Below are positions 1 through 9,464 of a stretch of DNA of 64,000 nucleotides, in pieces. Made by a program: the position numbers and the translations under genes. A model generated the notes under the pieces. That model saw only the letters and a list, made by a program, of their open reading frames with translations, ran no database searches and had not been told where the DNA came from. The stretch's first letter is position 1, and every line of letters starts with the position of its first letter. The stretch is from an uncultured Neomegalonema sp. (GTDB taxonomy: Bacteria > Pseudomonadota > Alphaproteobacteria > Rhodobacterales > Rhodobacteraceae): positions 1-64,000 of the forward strand of contig CALDSD010000068.1 in NCBI GenBank assembly GCA_937911325.1, read 5' to 3'.

Positions 1-1412
1 AGAAGGCGATGATCTGTATCCGCGAAGCGTCGCTTGGGCCGAACTTCGGCATGAAGGGCGGCGCCGCTGGCGGCGGGTATGCGCAGGTCGTGCCGATGGA
101 GGAGATGAACCTCCACTTCACCGGCGACTTCCACGCGATCACCTCGGCGCACAACCTGCTCTCGGCGATGATCGACAACCACATCTATTGGGGCAACAGC
201 CTCGAGATCGATACGCGCCGCGTCGCTTGGCGTCGGGTCGTGGATATGAACGATCGGGCGCTGCGGACGATCACGGCGTCGCTGGGCGGCGTGGCCAACG
301 GGTTCCCGCGCGAAGCTGGTTTCGACATCACCGTGGCCTCGGAGGTCATGGCGATCCTGTGCCTCGCGTCGGACCTCAAGGACCTCGAGAAGCGCCTTGG
401 CGACATGATCGTGGCCTACCGCCGCGACAAGAGCCCGGTCTACTGTCGCGACGTCAAAGCAGAGGGCGCGATGACCGTGCTGCTCAAAGACGCGATGCAG
501 CCGAATCTGGTGCAGACGCTCGAAAACAACCCGGCGTTCGTGCATGGCGGTCCGTTCGCCAACATCGCCCACGGGTGCAACTCGGTCGTCGCGACCAAGG
601 CGGCGCTGAAACTTGCAGACTACGTCGTCACCGAGGCTGGCTTCGGCGCGGATCTCGGCGCCGAGAAGTTCTACGACATCAAGTGCCGCAAGGCCGGTCT
701 GTCGCCGAAAGCGGCCGTCATCGTCGCGACGGTTCGCGCGATGAAGATGAATGGCGGCGTCGCAAAGGCTGATCTCGGGGCAGAGAATGTCGCAGCGGTT
801 CAGAAGGGCTGTGCGAACCTCGGTCGGCATATCGAGAACATGAAGCAGTTCGGAGTGCCGATCGTCGTCGGGATCAACCACTTCGTCACGGACACGGACG
901 CCGAGGTGGAAGCGATCAAGAGCTTCTGCGCCGAGCAGGGCGTCGAGGCGATCCTCAACACCCACTGGGCGAACGGCGGCGAGGGTATCAAGGAGACCGC
1001 TCAGAAAGTCGTCGAACTGGTCGAGGGCGGTTCCGCGCAGTATGCGCCGCTCTATCCGGACGAGATGCCGCTCTTCGAGAAGATCGAGAGCGTGGCCAAG
1101 CGGATCTACCGCGCCGACGAGGTGATCGCGGACAAGAAGATCCGGGATCAGCTTCGCGACTGGGAAGCGGCGGGCTATGGCCATCTGCCGATCTGCATGG
1201 CGAAGACACAGTACTCGTTCACGACCGATCCCAACCTGCGCGGCGCTCCAACCGGGCACACATTGCCGATCCGCGAGGTGCGGCTGTCGGCGGGCGCTGG
1301 CTTTATCGTCGCGATCTGCGGAGAGATCATGACGATGCCGGGTCTGCCGCGCGTGCCGTCGGCTGAGGCCATCCGCCTCAACGAAGCGGGCGACGTCGAG
1401 GGGCTGTTCTAA
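1..1412 (+). CDS. fhs: Formate--tetrahydrofolate ligase, 5'-truncated by window edge
   Basis: Cytosolic enzyme that makes 10-formyl-THF from formate, THF and ATP, feeding one-carbon metabolism. The reading frame is open from base 3 to the TAA at 1410-1412 and shows about 469 residues. Family members have about 555, so roughly the first 85-90 residues, including the P-loop, lie outside the window. Both family signatures are visible: [13 protein letters not shown] near the start of the visible part and [12 protein letters not shown] around visible residue 240. The C-terminal part ([12 protein letters not shown]) is also typical. It ends 42 bases before the UspA gene and could share its transcript. 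The identification is firm; only the N-terminus is unknown. Confidence 0.96.
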   Translation, partial: KAMICIREASLGPNFGMKGGAAGGGYAQVVPMEEMNLHFTGDFHAITSAHNLLSAMIDNHIYWGNSLEIDTRRVAWRRVVDMNDRALRTITASLGGVANGFPREAGFDITVASEVMAILCLASDLKDLEKRLGDMIVAYRRDKSPVYCRDVKAEGAMTVLLKDAMQPNLVQTLENNPAFVHGGPFANIAHGCNSVVATKAALKLADYVVTEAGFGADLGAEKFYDIKCRKAGLSPKAAVIVATVRAMKMNGGVAKADLGAENVAAVQKGCANLGRHIENMKQFGVPIVVGINHFVTDTDAEVEAIKSFCAEQGVEAILNTHWANGGEGIKETAQKVVELVEGGSAQYAPLYPDEMPLFEKIESVAKRIYRADEVIADKKIRDQLRDWEAAGYGHLPICMAKTQYSFTTDPNLRGAPTGHTLPIREVRLSAGAGFIVAICGEIMTMPGLPRVPSAEAIRLNEAGDVEGLF

Positions 1413-1454
1413 GGGTCGCTGCGGCGGCGGGAGATCGCAAAGGAGGATCCTGAG

Positions 1455-2312
1455 ATGATCCGGAAGATCCTGGTCCCGGTGCGGGGCGACGGCAAAGGCG
1501 ACAACGTGCTCAGGCACGCGATGGCGCTCGGACAGAGGTTCGAAGCGCATATCGAAGTCGTCCATTGCCGGCCGCGCCCGGACGATCTCCTGCCGTTCGG
1601 CGTGCCGATCCCCTCTTTCCTGAAGGATCAGGTGGCCGCGCAAGCCAGAGAAGTGGCGGACCAGGAAGAAGCGAAGCTGATCGCCGAGTTCAAGGCGCTG
1701 GTCGCCGCTTCGGCGTTTACGGAGGCGGATGCGCCGGTCGCCGGTGCGCCGACGATCGCTTGGGTCGAGGAGCAAGGCAAACAGGTCGATGTGATCAAAT
1801 CGCATGGCCGGCTCTGTGACGTCATCGCGGTGGCGAAGCCGGATCGGGATCGCAATCTTGGAACAAACACGCTCAAGGCGGCGCTGTTTCACGTCGGCCG
1901 CCCTGTTCTGATGTGTCCCCCCGCCGAGGCGCCGCCGCCGCGGCTCGGCGACAAAGTCGCCATCGCGTGGAATGGATCGCTTGAGGCGACGCGCGCTGCG
2001 GCGATGACCCTGCATCTGATGCAGTCCGCGTCGGAGGTTGCGATCCTGACGGTCGGGACCGATGCCGGCGGTCCGCAGGGCGCAGAGGCCTTTCAGGCGT
2101 ATCTCGCATCGCACAACGTCACCGCGCAGATCAGGCGTTCCGAGGCGGTTGGCGGCGTCGGCGAGACGCTGCTGACGGAGGCGAACACGGTCGGCGCGGA
2201 CATGCTGATCATGGGCGCCTACGGCGACAGCCACGAGCGCGAAACGCTGTTCGGCGGCAATACCCAGACCATCGTCGATACTGCGCGAATGCCGGTTGCG
2301 CTCGTCCATTAA
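1455..2312 (+). CDS. Universal stress protein, tandem UspA domains
   Basis: A 285-residue protein with two UspA folds in tandem (about residues 1-145 and 155-285). The second domain carries the nucleotide-binding pattern G-2x-G-9x-G as GAYGDSHERETLFGGNT near the C-terminus. The first domain has the usual MIRKILVPVRG opening but no intact copy of that motif, which is common in tandem Usp proteins. The start has a good Shine-Dalgarno (AAAGGAGG) about 10 bases upstream. It lies between fhs and a tripartite tricarboxylate transporter. Usp genes are often found next to such transporters, so a stress or energy-status role for the transport locus is possible but not shown by the sequence. Confidence 0.9.
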   Translation: MIRKILVPVRGDGKGDNVLRHAMALGQRFEAHIEVVHCRPRPDDLLPFGVPIPSFLKDQVAAQAREVADQEEAKLIAEFKALVAASAFTEADAPVAGAPTIAWVEEQGKQVDVIKSHGRLCDVIAVAKPDRDRNLGTNTLKAALFHVGRPVLMCPPAEAPPPRLGDKVAIAWNGSLEATRAAAMTLHLMQSASEVAILTVGTDAGGPQGAEAFQAYLASHNVTAQIRRSEAVGGVGETLLTEANTVGADMLIMGAYGDSHERETLFGGNTQTIVDTARMPVALVH

Positions 2313-2335
2313 CAAGGTTGGTGATCGATCGAACT

Positions 2336-2366
2336 TTGACTTCGACCCACACAAAGACAGTTATAT
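2336..2366 (+). promoter_or_regulatory. Candidate sigma-70 promoter for the tct operon
   Basis: TTGACT at 2336-2341 and TTATAT at 2361-2366 (19-base spacing; AGTTAT at 2359 would give 17) lie in the 181-base gap between the usp gene and the tctC-like gene. The -35 match is good and the spacing is poor, so this is a weak call. Confidence 0.3.
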
Positions 2367-2493
2367 CCCTTCCCCATAGGGAAATTCAGGCGAGAGAAAA
2401 GGAGCATCTACTGCAGTCGCGACACTAATCAGGGTCAAAGAACCGACGTCGCGTCTGATCGAGCAAGTCAAAACAGGTCATAGGGAGGAAAAC

Positions 2494-3483
2494 ATGACCA
2501 AGTTTACATCGTTTGTCGCCAAGACTGCGGGCATCGCAGCATTGGCCGTCGGCGCGTTTTCGGGCGCTGCGATGGCCGACGGTCACGGCTTTAAGCCGAT
2601 TAAGCCCATCGAGTTCGTGATCATGGCCGGCAAGGGCGGCGGCGCTGACAAGATGGCGCGTCTGATGCAGTCCATCGTCGAGAAAGAAGGCCTGTCAGCG
2701 CGGCCTCTGGTGCCCAACAACAAGCCGGGCGGCTCGGGCGCGGAAGCGCTGGTCGCAATGAAGAGCGCGTCCGATCCCGATCACACGATCATGGTGACGC
2801 TCAACTCGTTCTTCACCACTCCGCTGCGCCAGCCAGGCCTCGGCGTCGACATCATGACGTTCGCGCCGGTCGGCCGGATGGCCGAGGACACCTTCCTTCT
2901 TTGGGTTCACAAGAACGAAGGCATCAACTCGTTTGAAGAGTTTGTCGCGGAGGCCAAGAAGCGCGGCTCGGGTTGGGTGATGGGCGGCACCGGCAAGGCG
3001 TCGGAAGACAACATCATCACCGACTACCTGAACGATTCCTACGGTCTCGAAATCAAGTACATCCCGTACAAAGGCGGCGGCGCGGTCGCCAAGGACCTGG
3101 CCGGCGAGCAGATCGACAGCTCGGTCAACAACCCGTCGGAGGCGCTGGGCTTTTACGAGTCGGGAGACGTGATCCCGCTGGTGGCCTTCACTGACGAGCG
3201 TCTGCCAATGTTCCCGGATGTCCCGACGCTCAAGGAACTGGGCGGCGACTTCTCCTACTTCATGCAGCGTTCGGTCGTTGGCGCGCCGGGCATGTCGGAT
3301 GCGGCTCTCGCCTATTACACCGACATGTTCACCAAGGTGTACAACTCGGCTGACTGGCAGAAGTACAAGTCGGACAAGTCTCTGATGGGCGACTTCATGG
3401 CCGGCGGCGACCTGACCTCGTACTGGCAGACCCAGCGCGATCGTCACGAGACGATCTTGAGAGCCTCGGGCGCGATCAAGTAG
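2494..3483 (+). CDS. tctC: Tripartite tricarboxylate transporter substrate-binding protein (TctC/Bug family)
   Basis: A 329-residue periplasmic solute receptor. The N-terminus is a Sec signal peptide: basic MTKF, a hydrophobic Ala/Gly-rich core, and probable cleavage after AMA at residues 27-29. The mature part starts with the Bug-family pattern KPIEFVIMAGKGGGADKMAR and contains GGTGKASEDN and YIPYKGGGAVAKDLAG, all typical of TctC proteins. It is followed by TctB and TctA genes in the usual C-B-A order, so it should deliver substrate to that membrane pair. The substrate cannot be predicted from sequence; family members bind tricarboxylates, dicarboxylates, aromatic acids or others. AGGGAGG lies 5 bases before the ATG. 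Confidence 0.92.
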   Translation: MTKFTSFVAKTAGIAALAVGAFSGAAMADGHGFKPIKPIEFVIMAGKGGGADKMARLMQSIVEKEGLSARPLVPNNKPGGSGAEALVAMKSASDPDHTIMVTLNSFFTTPLRQPGLGVDIMTFAPVGRMAEDTFLLWVHKNEGINSFEEFVAEAKKRGSGWVMGGTGKASEDNIITDYLNDSYGLEIKYIPYKGGGAVAKDLAGEQIDSSVNNPSEALGFYESGDVIPLVAFTDERLPMFPDVPTLKELGGDFSYFMQRSVVGAPGMSDAALAYYTDMFTKVYNSADWQKYKSDKSLMGDFMAGGDLTSYWQTQRDRHETILRASGAIK

Positions 3484-3530
3484 TCGCACTCGGACGATGT
3501 TCCTAAAACTGGATCGAGGGGAGGCTCGAA

Positions 3531-4061
3531 ATGCGCAAGGCTGAATTGATTATGGCCATCGTGCTTGGCCTTCTCTCGATCTATCTGATGTGGAAGAGCG
3601 GCGAGGGCCCCTCGTGGGATCCGACTGTTCAACGCTTCGACAACATCGGTTTGATCGAGGGAGAGGGCCCTGGCAGCGGCTTCTGGCCATTCTGGCTGTC
3701 GCTGATCATGCTGGGATGCTGTGTCTGGACCGGCGTCAACTGGTGGCGCAGAACAACGCCGCCATCCCAGTCCGAAGAGCCTTTCCTCGACAGCTACGCC
3801 CAGAAGATGCTGCTGTTCGTCGGCGGCGGGTTGATCGGTTTTCTCGCATTGATCCACGTGGTCGGCTTTTACGGCGCGATGCTCGTGTTCCTGATCTACT
3901 ACCTGTACTTCCTGGGACGGCACTCGATCACCCAGACGCTGGCGATCTCGATCGGCACTCCGATCTTCAGCTTTTTCTTCTTCGACGTCGCGATGCGGAT
4001 CGTGTTGCCGAAGGGGTATCTCGAGCCCCTCTTCATCCCGCTTTACGACATGTTTCTCTGA
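3531..4061 (+). CDS. tctB: Tripartite tricarboxylate transporter small membrane subunit (TctB family)
   Basis: A 176-residue integral membrane protein with four predicted transmembrane segments (about residues 5-20, 45-65, 90-125 and 135-150), as expected for TctB. TctB sequences are poorly conserved, so the call rests on length, topology and the position between tctC and tctA. The start has GGGGAGG 8 bases upstream. It works with TctA in the inner membrane. Nothing unusual was seen. Confidence 0.85.
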   Translation: MRKAELIMAIVLGLLSIYLMWKSGEGPSWDPTVQRFDNIGLIEGEGPGSGFWPFWLSLIMLGCCVWTGVNWWRRTTPPSQSEEPFLDSYAQKMLLFVGGGLIGFLALIHVVGFYGAMLVFLIYYLYFLGRHSITQTLAISIGTPIFSFFFFDVAMRIVLPKGYLEPLFIPLYDMFL

Positions 4062-4153
4062 CGTCGAAACTTCGAGTTCGAGGCGGTTTTCAACCGTCTG
4101 ACGACGCTGCGAACTGCGGCGATTAGACAAGGTCTGCGCAAAGGAGCGCGAAC

Positions 4154-5686
4154 ATGGAAATCATCGCCGCACTCATGGACGGTGTTTGGCAGGCGCTTCA
4201 GCCAACCAACCTCCTGCTGGCTTTCATCGGCGTCGTTGTCGGACTTTTCGTGGGCGCCATGCCTGGTTTGGGCTCGGTCAACGGCGTCGCGATCCTGCTG
4301 CCCTTCACCTTCGTCATTCAAGAGATGACCGGCAGCGCGACCTCGCCGATGATCTTCCTCGCAGCCATCTACTACGGGGCCATGTACGGGGGCGCGATCA
4401 GTTCGATCACGCTCGGGATACCGGGCGCATCGCCGGCTGTCGCCACGACGTTTGACGGTCGGCCCCTTGCGCTCAAAGGCCAGGCCGACAAGGCGTTGGT
4501 GACGGCGGCGCTGGCCTCCTTCGCCGGCGCGACGGTCGCCAACGTCTTCTTCACCGCCTTTGCGCCGCCGTTGGCGTCGGTCGCGCTGAAGTTTGGCAAT
4601 CCTGAAATCTTCGCCCTCATGTTGATGGCGTTCGCCACGTTCGTCGGCCTCGGCGGCGACGACATTCCCAAAACCATCTTTTCGATCTGCTTTGGCCTCG
4701 TCTTGGCTGCGGTGGGCTTTGACGAGATCACCGGCGCGCCGCGGTTGGCGTTCTTCGACATCGTCGAATTTCAGCACGGCATTCGCTTCCTCGTGCTCGC
4801 CATCGGCGTTTACGGCATCGGGGAGATGATCTGGACGATCAATTCCTCACGCTACAAACAGACCCACACCGAGGCGAACATCACCTTCGCGACGGTGACG
4901 GCGGCGATACGAGAGTTCCCGAAGGCCTGGAAGGGGACGTCGATCGGCTCGGGCCTGGGGTTTTTCGTCGGCATCCTGCCGGCCGCTGGCGCGACGCCGG
5001 GCTCGTTGATGGCTTACGGCGTGACCAAGATGGTTTCAAAGAACCCAGAAAAGTTCGGGCAAGGGGATGTGGACGGCGTGGCCGCGCCCGAGGCGGCGAA
5101 CAACTCGGCCTCCACCGGCGCGATGCTGCCGATGATGACCCTTGGCATTCCCGGCTCGCCCACAACCGCCGTTCTGCTGGCGGGCATGGTGATATGGGGG
5201 CTGCAGCCTGGCCCGCTGTTGTTCTCTAACCAGCCCGATTTCGTCTGGCCGCTGATCGGGTCGTTCTACGTGTCGAATTTCATCGCAGTGATCGTGAATC
5301 TCGCTTTCATCCCGATTTTCCTGTGGATGCTGCGCATGCCGTTCACAATTCTTGCGCCTTTGATCTTCGTGTTGTCCGTTGTCGGCACCTATGCGGCGTA
5401 TCAGAACATGTTCGATGTCTGGCTGATGTTGCTGTTCGGATTCGGGTTTTACTTCTTGAGAATACTGGATTATCCAGTGGCGCCGGCGGTTCTTGCGATT
5501 GTTCTGGGCCCGATCGCGGAGCCGACGCTGCGTCAATCGTTGCTGCTGTCCGATGGGGACTGGAGCATCTTCTTCACCCGACCGATCGCGGGACCAATCA
5601 CTGTGGTCGCGATCATTTTGATCCTACTGCCCGTATTTAAGTTGATCCGCGACCGCCTGCGCTCACGGTCGAAAGAAGCCACCTAG
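4154..5686 (+). CDS. tctA: Tripartite tricarboxylate transporter large permease (TctA family)
   Basis: A 510-residue polytopic inner-membrane permease, full length for TctA (about 500). Family motifs are clear: GAMPGLGSVNGVAILLPF near residue 32, AAIYYGAMYGGAISS near 73, and the mirrored repeat PEAANNSASTGAMLP followed by LGIPGSPTTAVLLAG near 310-345. The two related motif sets reflect the internal duplication of the family. AAAGGAG lies upstream of the ATG. It completes the C-B-A operon. The 152-base gap after it holds only an imperfect stem around 5709-5735 and the leader of the next gene. Confidence 0.93.
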   Translation: MEIIAALMDGVWQALQPTNLLLAFIGVVVGLFVGAMPGLGSVNGVAILLPFTFVIQEMTGSATSPMIFLAAIYYGAMYGGAISSITLGIPGASPAVATTFDGRPLALKGQADKALVTAALASFAGATVANVFFTAFAPPLASVALKFGNPEIFALMLMAFATFVGLGGDDIPKTIFSICFGLVLAAVGFDEITGAPRLAFFDIVEFQHGIRFLVLAIGVYGIGEMIWTINSSRYKQTHTEANITFATVTAAIREFPKAWKGTSIGSGLGFFVGILPAAGATPGSLMAYGVTKMVSKNPEKFGQGDVDGVAAPEAANNSASTGAMLPMMTLGIPGSPTTAVLLAGMVIWGLQPGPLLFSNQPDFVWPLIGSFYVSNFIAVIVNLAFIPIFLWMLRMPFTILAPLIFVLSVVGTYAAYQNMFDVWLMLLFGFGFYFLRILDYPVAPAVLAIVLGPIAEPTLRQSLLLSDGDWSIFFTRPIAGPITVVAIILILLPVFKLIRDRLRSRSKEAT

Positions 5687-5839
5687 AGCGTCGCATTTGA
5701 GAGGTTCGTTCGCCGTGTTCGCTGAAAAGCGTTCGCGGCGGTCGACGTTTCAGATCGCCCGATTACTTCAATCAAACGATAGAGACAGACGAACGCCGCT
5801 CGCGCCCGGACCGAGCCGCCCTGACTGGGGAGACGAACT

Positions 5840-7033
5840 GTGACACACGCATCCAACCAACCAATGAAACCCGGCTACAACGGCCTTTTCATTCCTGGCC
5901 CGACGAACATTCCGCCCCAGATCCGCCAGGCGATGGAGATCCCGCTCGAGGATATGCGGGCGCCGGATTTCCATGAGTTTACGATGCCGCTGTTTGAGGA
6001 TGTGAAGAAGGTCTTCAAATCCGAAAGAGGGCGCGTTTTCATTTTTCCGGCGTCTGGCACAGGCGGCTGGGAGTCCGCGCTCACCAACACGCTGTCGCCC
6101 GGCGACAAGATCCTGTGCTCGCGTTTCGGTCAGTTCTCGCACCTCTGGGCCGACATGTGTCACCGGCTCGGTTTCGAGGTCGAGGTGCTCGATGTGGAGT
6201 GGGGCAAGGGCGTTCCGTTGGAGGATTACGAGCGGATCCTGTCGGCGGACAAAGGCCACACGATCAAGGCCGTATTGGCGTGTCAGAACGAAACCGCGAC
6301 CGGCGTCACAAGCGACATCGGCGGCGTGCGCAAGGCGCTTGATGCGGCCGGTCACCCGGCGTTGCTGTTTGTCGACGGCGTTAGCTCTGTGGGCAGCATC
6401 GACTTCCGCATGGACGAATGGGGCGTCGACGTCGCGGTGTCAGGGTCGCAGAAAGGCTTCATGCTCCCGACCGGCCTTGGGATCATCTGTGTGAGCGAGA
6501 AGGCTCTCGAAGCGCACAAGACGGCGCAGATGGGACGCTGCTTCTTGTCTTGGGAAGACATGATCAAAACCAACGACACCGGCTATTTCCCGTACACGCC
6601 GGCGACGACGTTGCTTCGCGGGTTGCGATGCGCGTTGGATATGATCGAGCAAGAGGGACTGGAGAACGTCTTCGCTCGCCATCACCGTTTGGCCGGCGGT
6701 GTTCGCGCCGCCGTGCACGCCTGGGGAATGAACCTCTGCGCCAAGGAAGAGAAATGGTGGTCCGATACGGTGAGTGCGATCGTCGTGCCCGAAGGCCACG
6801 ACGCCGCGCAGGTCATCAAACGCGCCTACGAGAAATACAACCTCTCGCTGGGCACCGGCCTCACCAAGGTCGCGGGCAAGGTTTTCCGGATCGGCCATCT
6901 GGGGTGGCTGAACGAAATCATGCTGATGCAGGCGATCGGAGGCGCCGAGATGGCGATGAAGGATGTCGGCATCCCGATTGAGCTCGGTTCGGGCGTGGCC
7001 GCAGCTCAGGCCCATTATTGCGAAACGGCCTAG
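5840..7033 (+). CDS. Class V aminotransferase, serine/aspartate--glyoxylate aminotransferase type
   Basis: A PLP enzyme of 397 residues that should transaminate glyoxylate to glycine. It resembles serine-glyoxylate aminotransferase (SgaA) and also BhcA, the aspartate-glyoxylate aminotransferase of the beta-hydroxyaspartate cycle; sequence alone does not separate the two. Visible features are FIPGPTNIPPQIRQAM near the N-terminus, FVDGVSSVGSIDFRMDEW with PLP-contact Asp179, and SGSQKGFMLP with the Schiff-base Lys205. The C-terminus has GHLGWLNEIMLM. The start is GTG at 5840 with GGGGAG 8 bases upstream; ATG at 5864 is an in-frame alternative. No bhcB/C/D partners are in view, so a serine-cycle-like or photorespiratory-type glyoxylate role is equally possible. 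Confidence 0.88.
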   Translation: MTHASNQPMKPGYNGLFIPGPTNIPPQIRQAMEIPLEDMRAPDFHEFTMPLFEDVKKVFKSERGRVFIFPASGTGGWESALTNTLSPGDKILCSRFGQFSHLWADMCHRLGFEVEVLDVEWGKGVPLEDYERILSADKGHTIKAVLACQNETATGVTSDIGGVRKALDAAGHPALLFVDGVSSVGSIDFRMDEWGVDVAVSGSQKGFMLPTGLGIICVSEKALEAHKTAQMGRCFLSWEDMIKTNDTGYFPYTPATTLLRGLRCALDMIEQEGLENVFARHHRLAGGVRAAVHAWGMNLCAKEEKWWSDTVSAIVVPEGHDAAQVIKRAYEKYNLSLGTGLTKVAGKVFRIGHLGWLNEIMLMQAIGGAEMAMKDVGIPIELGSGVAAAQAHYCETA

Positions 7034-7040
7034 GACTGTG

Positions 7041-7080
7041 CGCGGTCGCCCGCCGCTAGTTTTGGGCGACCGCGGTCTTT
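7041..7080. terminator. Bidirectional terminator between aminotransferase and kbl
   Basis: A perfect 11-bp stem: CGCGGTCGCCC at 7041-7051 pairs with GGGCGACCGCG at 7064-7074, with a 12-base loop containing TTTT, followed by GTCTTT. It starts 7 bases after the aminotransferase stop and overlaps the last codons of the convergent kbl gene, so it can serve both strands. Confidence 0.75.
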
Positions 7081-8288
7081 ACCGCTGCGAGGGCTTCGTC
7101 GATGTCCGTCGGCGTGTGTTCTGCGGAAATCTGAAATCGTATTGACTCGTCGCCCTGTGGGACAACCGGGTAGCTCAGGCCGGTCGACAGCACGCCTTGC
7201 GAATACAGGCTCTCGACCAGGACCTTGGTGCGTGGGGTGTTGCGAACCATCAACGGCGTCACAGGGTGCGGGCCAGCGATTGTCTCAAGGCCCATACTGG
7301 CGAGGCCATTCTCAAAACGAGCTGTCATCGCGCTGAGATGCGCAAGCATCTCGATGCCCTCGGAGCTGTCGACGATCTCGACCGCCTTTATCGCTGCGGC
7401 GGCCTCGCCGGGAGTGATCGGGTTCGAGTAGATGTAATTCGCCGCCGTCTCTCGCAGATAGTCGACCAGCGCCTGGGGCCCGGCGACATAGCCGCCGTTG
7501 ACGCCAAAAGCCTTGCCAAGCGTCGCGACCAGAACGTCCGAACGCGATGATCCGGTGACTTCTTCCGTTCCGCGGCCAGTGCGTCCGAAAGCGCCGGCGC
7601 CATGGGAATCGTCGACGAAAACGAACACGGTCTCTTCGAACTCGTGATCGTACTTCTCAGCCAATGCCATCACCTCCGGCAAAGGGGCGAAGTCGCCGCG
7701 CATGCTGAAGACGCCGTCTGTCACGATCAAAGCGCGCCGGCACTTGCCGCGCACGGACTGCAGATGCTCTTCGAGAGCGCTCAAGTCGTTGTGCGCGTAG
7801 ATCCGCTTCTCGGACGGGTTTGCGAGTCGGATGGCGTTGATGATGCAGTTGTGGTTGAGCGCGTCGCTGATGACCGCGGTTTCTTTGGTCACCAGCGGCA
7901 CAAGCGAACCGAGGATCGCCATATAGGCCGAGCTGAAAATCATCGCGGCTTCGCGGTTATGAAACGCGGCGAGCCGGCGCTCCAATTCAGTGTGCGGACC
8001 CATCGTGCCGCTGATGAACCGTACGGCGCCAGGACCGACGCCGAACGCACGCACAGCCTCTTCCTCGGCGGCGATCATCTGAGCATTGGTCGACAAGCCA
8101 AGGTAGTTGTTGGCGTTCATGCGCAGGAAAGGTCGATCTCCCTCCCCGTCGAGCAGGAGGCGCGGGCCTTTACCGTCTCGCGGCGGCGAGACCTCGCGGA
8201 TCACGCGTTCGCGGCTCTTCGGGTTTCCTGTCGCTTCGATGTCCTCGACATGCTTTCGCAGGGCGGCTTTCAGACGGTCGTGAGGCAT
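7056..8288 (-). CDS. kbl: Glycine C-acetyltransferase (2-amino-3-ketobutyrate CoA ligase)
   Basis: A 410-residue PLP-dependent alpha-oxoamine synthase that cleaves 2-amino-3-oxobutyrate with CoA to glycine and acetyl-CoA. Features: NANNYLGLS near residue 60, FISGTMGPHTELE with the substrate loop, VFVDDSHGAGAFGRTGRG with PLP-contact residues around 226-229, and the Schiff-base Lys259 in VATLGKAFG. It lies 21 bases downstream of tdh on the same strand, and Tdh makes the Kbl substrate, which separates it from biotin or haem synthases of the same fold. The ATG at 8288 has AAGG 9 bases upstream. The 3' end forms half of a terminator stem. Confidence 0.92.
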   Translation of the reverse strand: MPHDRLKAALRKHVEDIEATGNPKSRERVIREVSPPRDGKGPRLLLDGEGDRPFLRMNANNYLGLSTNAQMIAAEEEAVRAFGVGPGAVRFISGTMGPHTELERRLAAFHNREAAMIFSSAYMAILGSLVPLVTKETAVISDALNHNCIINAIRLANPSEKRIYAHNDLSALEEHLQSVRGKCRRALIVTDGVFSMRGDFAPLPEVMALAEKYDHEFEETVFVFVDDSHGAGAFGRTGRGTEEVTGSSRSDVLVATLGKAFGVNGGYVAGPQALVDYLRETAANYIYSNPITPGEAAAAIKAVEIVDSSEGIEMLAHLSAMTARFENGLASMGLETIAGPHPVTPLMVRNTPRTKVLVESLYSQGVLSTGLSYPVVPQGDESIRFQISAEHTPTDIDEALAAVKTAVAQN

Positions 8289-8309
8289 CGCATAACCTTC
8301 AATTGAGTG

Positions 8310-9269
8310 TTAGCGGCTGGCGGGCGTGATCTCATGCGAGAGCTTTTCGATCATGTCGTCACACATCGCAGCAAGATCGTATTCGGGGGCGAACCCCCAT
8401 TCCGCACGGGCCGCGCTCACATCAAGCGAGTTTGGCCAGCTATCGGCGATGCTCTGGCGCACGGGGTCGACTTCGTACTCGATCTGAAACCCGTCGATCC
8501 GCTTCGCGATCGCATCGGCCAGCTCGGCGGGCGTGATGCTCATGGCGGAGACGTTGAACGCGTTGCGATGCACTAGGCTCGCCGCGTCAGCCTCCATCAG
8601 AGCGATCATCGCCTGAATGGCGTCGGGCATGTACATCATGTCGAGGCGGCTGTCCGGGCGCAGATAGCAGGTGTAGTGCTGATAGCGTAGCGCCTGACGG
8701 AAAATGTCGACCGCATAGTCTGTCGTTCCTCCGCCGGGGGGCGAGCTGTGAGAAATCAGCCCTGGCAGGCGCAGGCCTCGAGCGTCCACCCCAAACCGAG
8801 AGGCGTAGTAGTCGCACAGGAGCTCGCCCGACACCTTGGTGACGCCGTACATGGTTGTTGGTCGCTGGATGGTGTCTTGAGGCGTCTGATCGAGCGGCGT
8901 GCTCGGGCCGAAGGCGCCGATCGAACTGGGAAAATACACAGCGCAATCGTATTGGCGGGCGACTTCCAAGACATTGTAGAGCCCGCCCATGTTGACGGCC
9001 CATGCGATCTGCGGCTTTTCCTCGGCGGTCGCCGATAGAAGCGCGCCGAGGTGATAGATCAGGTCAACTCCGTGCCGCCGGACGACCTCGTGCAACTGGT
9101 GGGGCGACGTGCAGTCGACGAGTTCGAACGGTCCTTCGCTATCCTGGCCGCTGGGGATCATTCGTATATCGGAGGCGATGACGTGTTCGTCGCCGTAACG
9201 CTGCCGCAGAGCGGTCACCAGATCTGAACCGATCTGGCCGAGCGCGCCGGTCACGAGGATCTTACGCAT
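8310..9269 (-). CDS. tdh: L-threonine 3-dehydrogenase, short-chain (epimerase-type)
   Basis: An NAD-dependent SDR/epimerase-fold enzyme of 319 residues that oxidises threonine to 2-amino-3-oxobutyrate. The Rossmann motif is VTGALGQIG (residues 6-14), and the catalytic pair is Tyr141-Lys145 in TMYGVTKVSGEL. SSIGAFGPSTP is typical of the epimerase-type Tdh family rather than the zinc-dependent E. coli Tdh. The frame extends upstream to 9380, but the start at 9269 is chosen because the homologous N-terminus MRKILVTG begins there and GGAGAGG sits 5 bases upstream. It is the first gene of a tdh-kbl operon, with 40 bases between the genes. Confidence 0.92.
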   Translation of the reverse strand: MRKILVTGALGQIGSDLVTALRQRYGDEHVIASDIRMIPSGQDSEGPFELVDCTSPHQLHEVVRRHGVDLIYHLGALLSATAEEKPQIAWAVNMGGLYNVLEVARQYDCAVYFPSSIGAFGPSTPLDQTPQDTIQRPTTMYGVTKVSGELLCDYYASRFGVDARGLRLPGLISHSSPPGGGTTDYAVDIFRQALRYQHYTCYLRPDSRLDMMYMPDAIQAMIALMEADAASLVHRNAFNVSAMSITPAELADAIAKRIDGFQIEYEVDPVRQSIADSWPNSLDVSAARAEWGFAPEYDLAAMCDDMIEKLSHEITPASR

Positions 9270-9346
9270 GTCGCCTCTCCGTGCTGTTTGAACGGCGTTT
9301 GTAGCGTCGGTTTCGCTCTCGATTCGACGCGCGACTGTGGATGCGC

Positions 9347-9364
9347 CTGGACACCAGTGTCCAG
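9347..9364. promoter_or_regulatory. Inverted repeat (operator candidate) upstream of tdh
   Basis: CTGGACAC at 9347-9354 and GTGTCCAG at 9357-9364 form a perfect 8-bp inverted repeat around CA. It lies 78 bases upstream of the tdh start and about 180 bases upstream of the divergent exosortase gene. It shares the TGGACA half-site with the repeat at 9433-9464. Confidence 0.5.
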
Positions 9365-9432
9365 TAAAATTACGGGCCAAGATCGCATTTGAGAGAGATT
9401 TATGTCTCGATCGGCGAGAGTGGTTTCATTAT

Positions 9433-9464
9433 TGGACAAGATCGGTCAAATAGGGTCTTGTCCA
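9433..9464. promoter_or_regulatory. Second inverted repeat with the same half-site
   Basis: TGGACAAGA at 9433-9441 and TCTTGTCCA at 9456-9464 are perfectly complementary with a 14-base spacer. Four TGGACA/TGTCCA half-sites therefore occur within 118 bases of the tdh/exosortase divergent region, which suggests one dimeric regulator or, less likely, an RNA hairpin. Confidence 0.5.

Noticed and set aside
5700-5740. Possible terminator after tctA
   Set aside because: The CGCCG...CGGCG stem has several mismatches and no U-tract, too weak to list.
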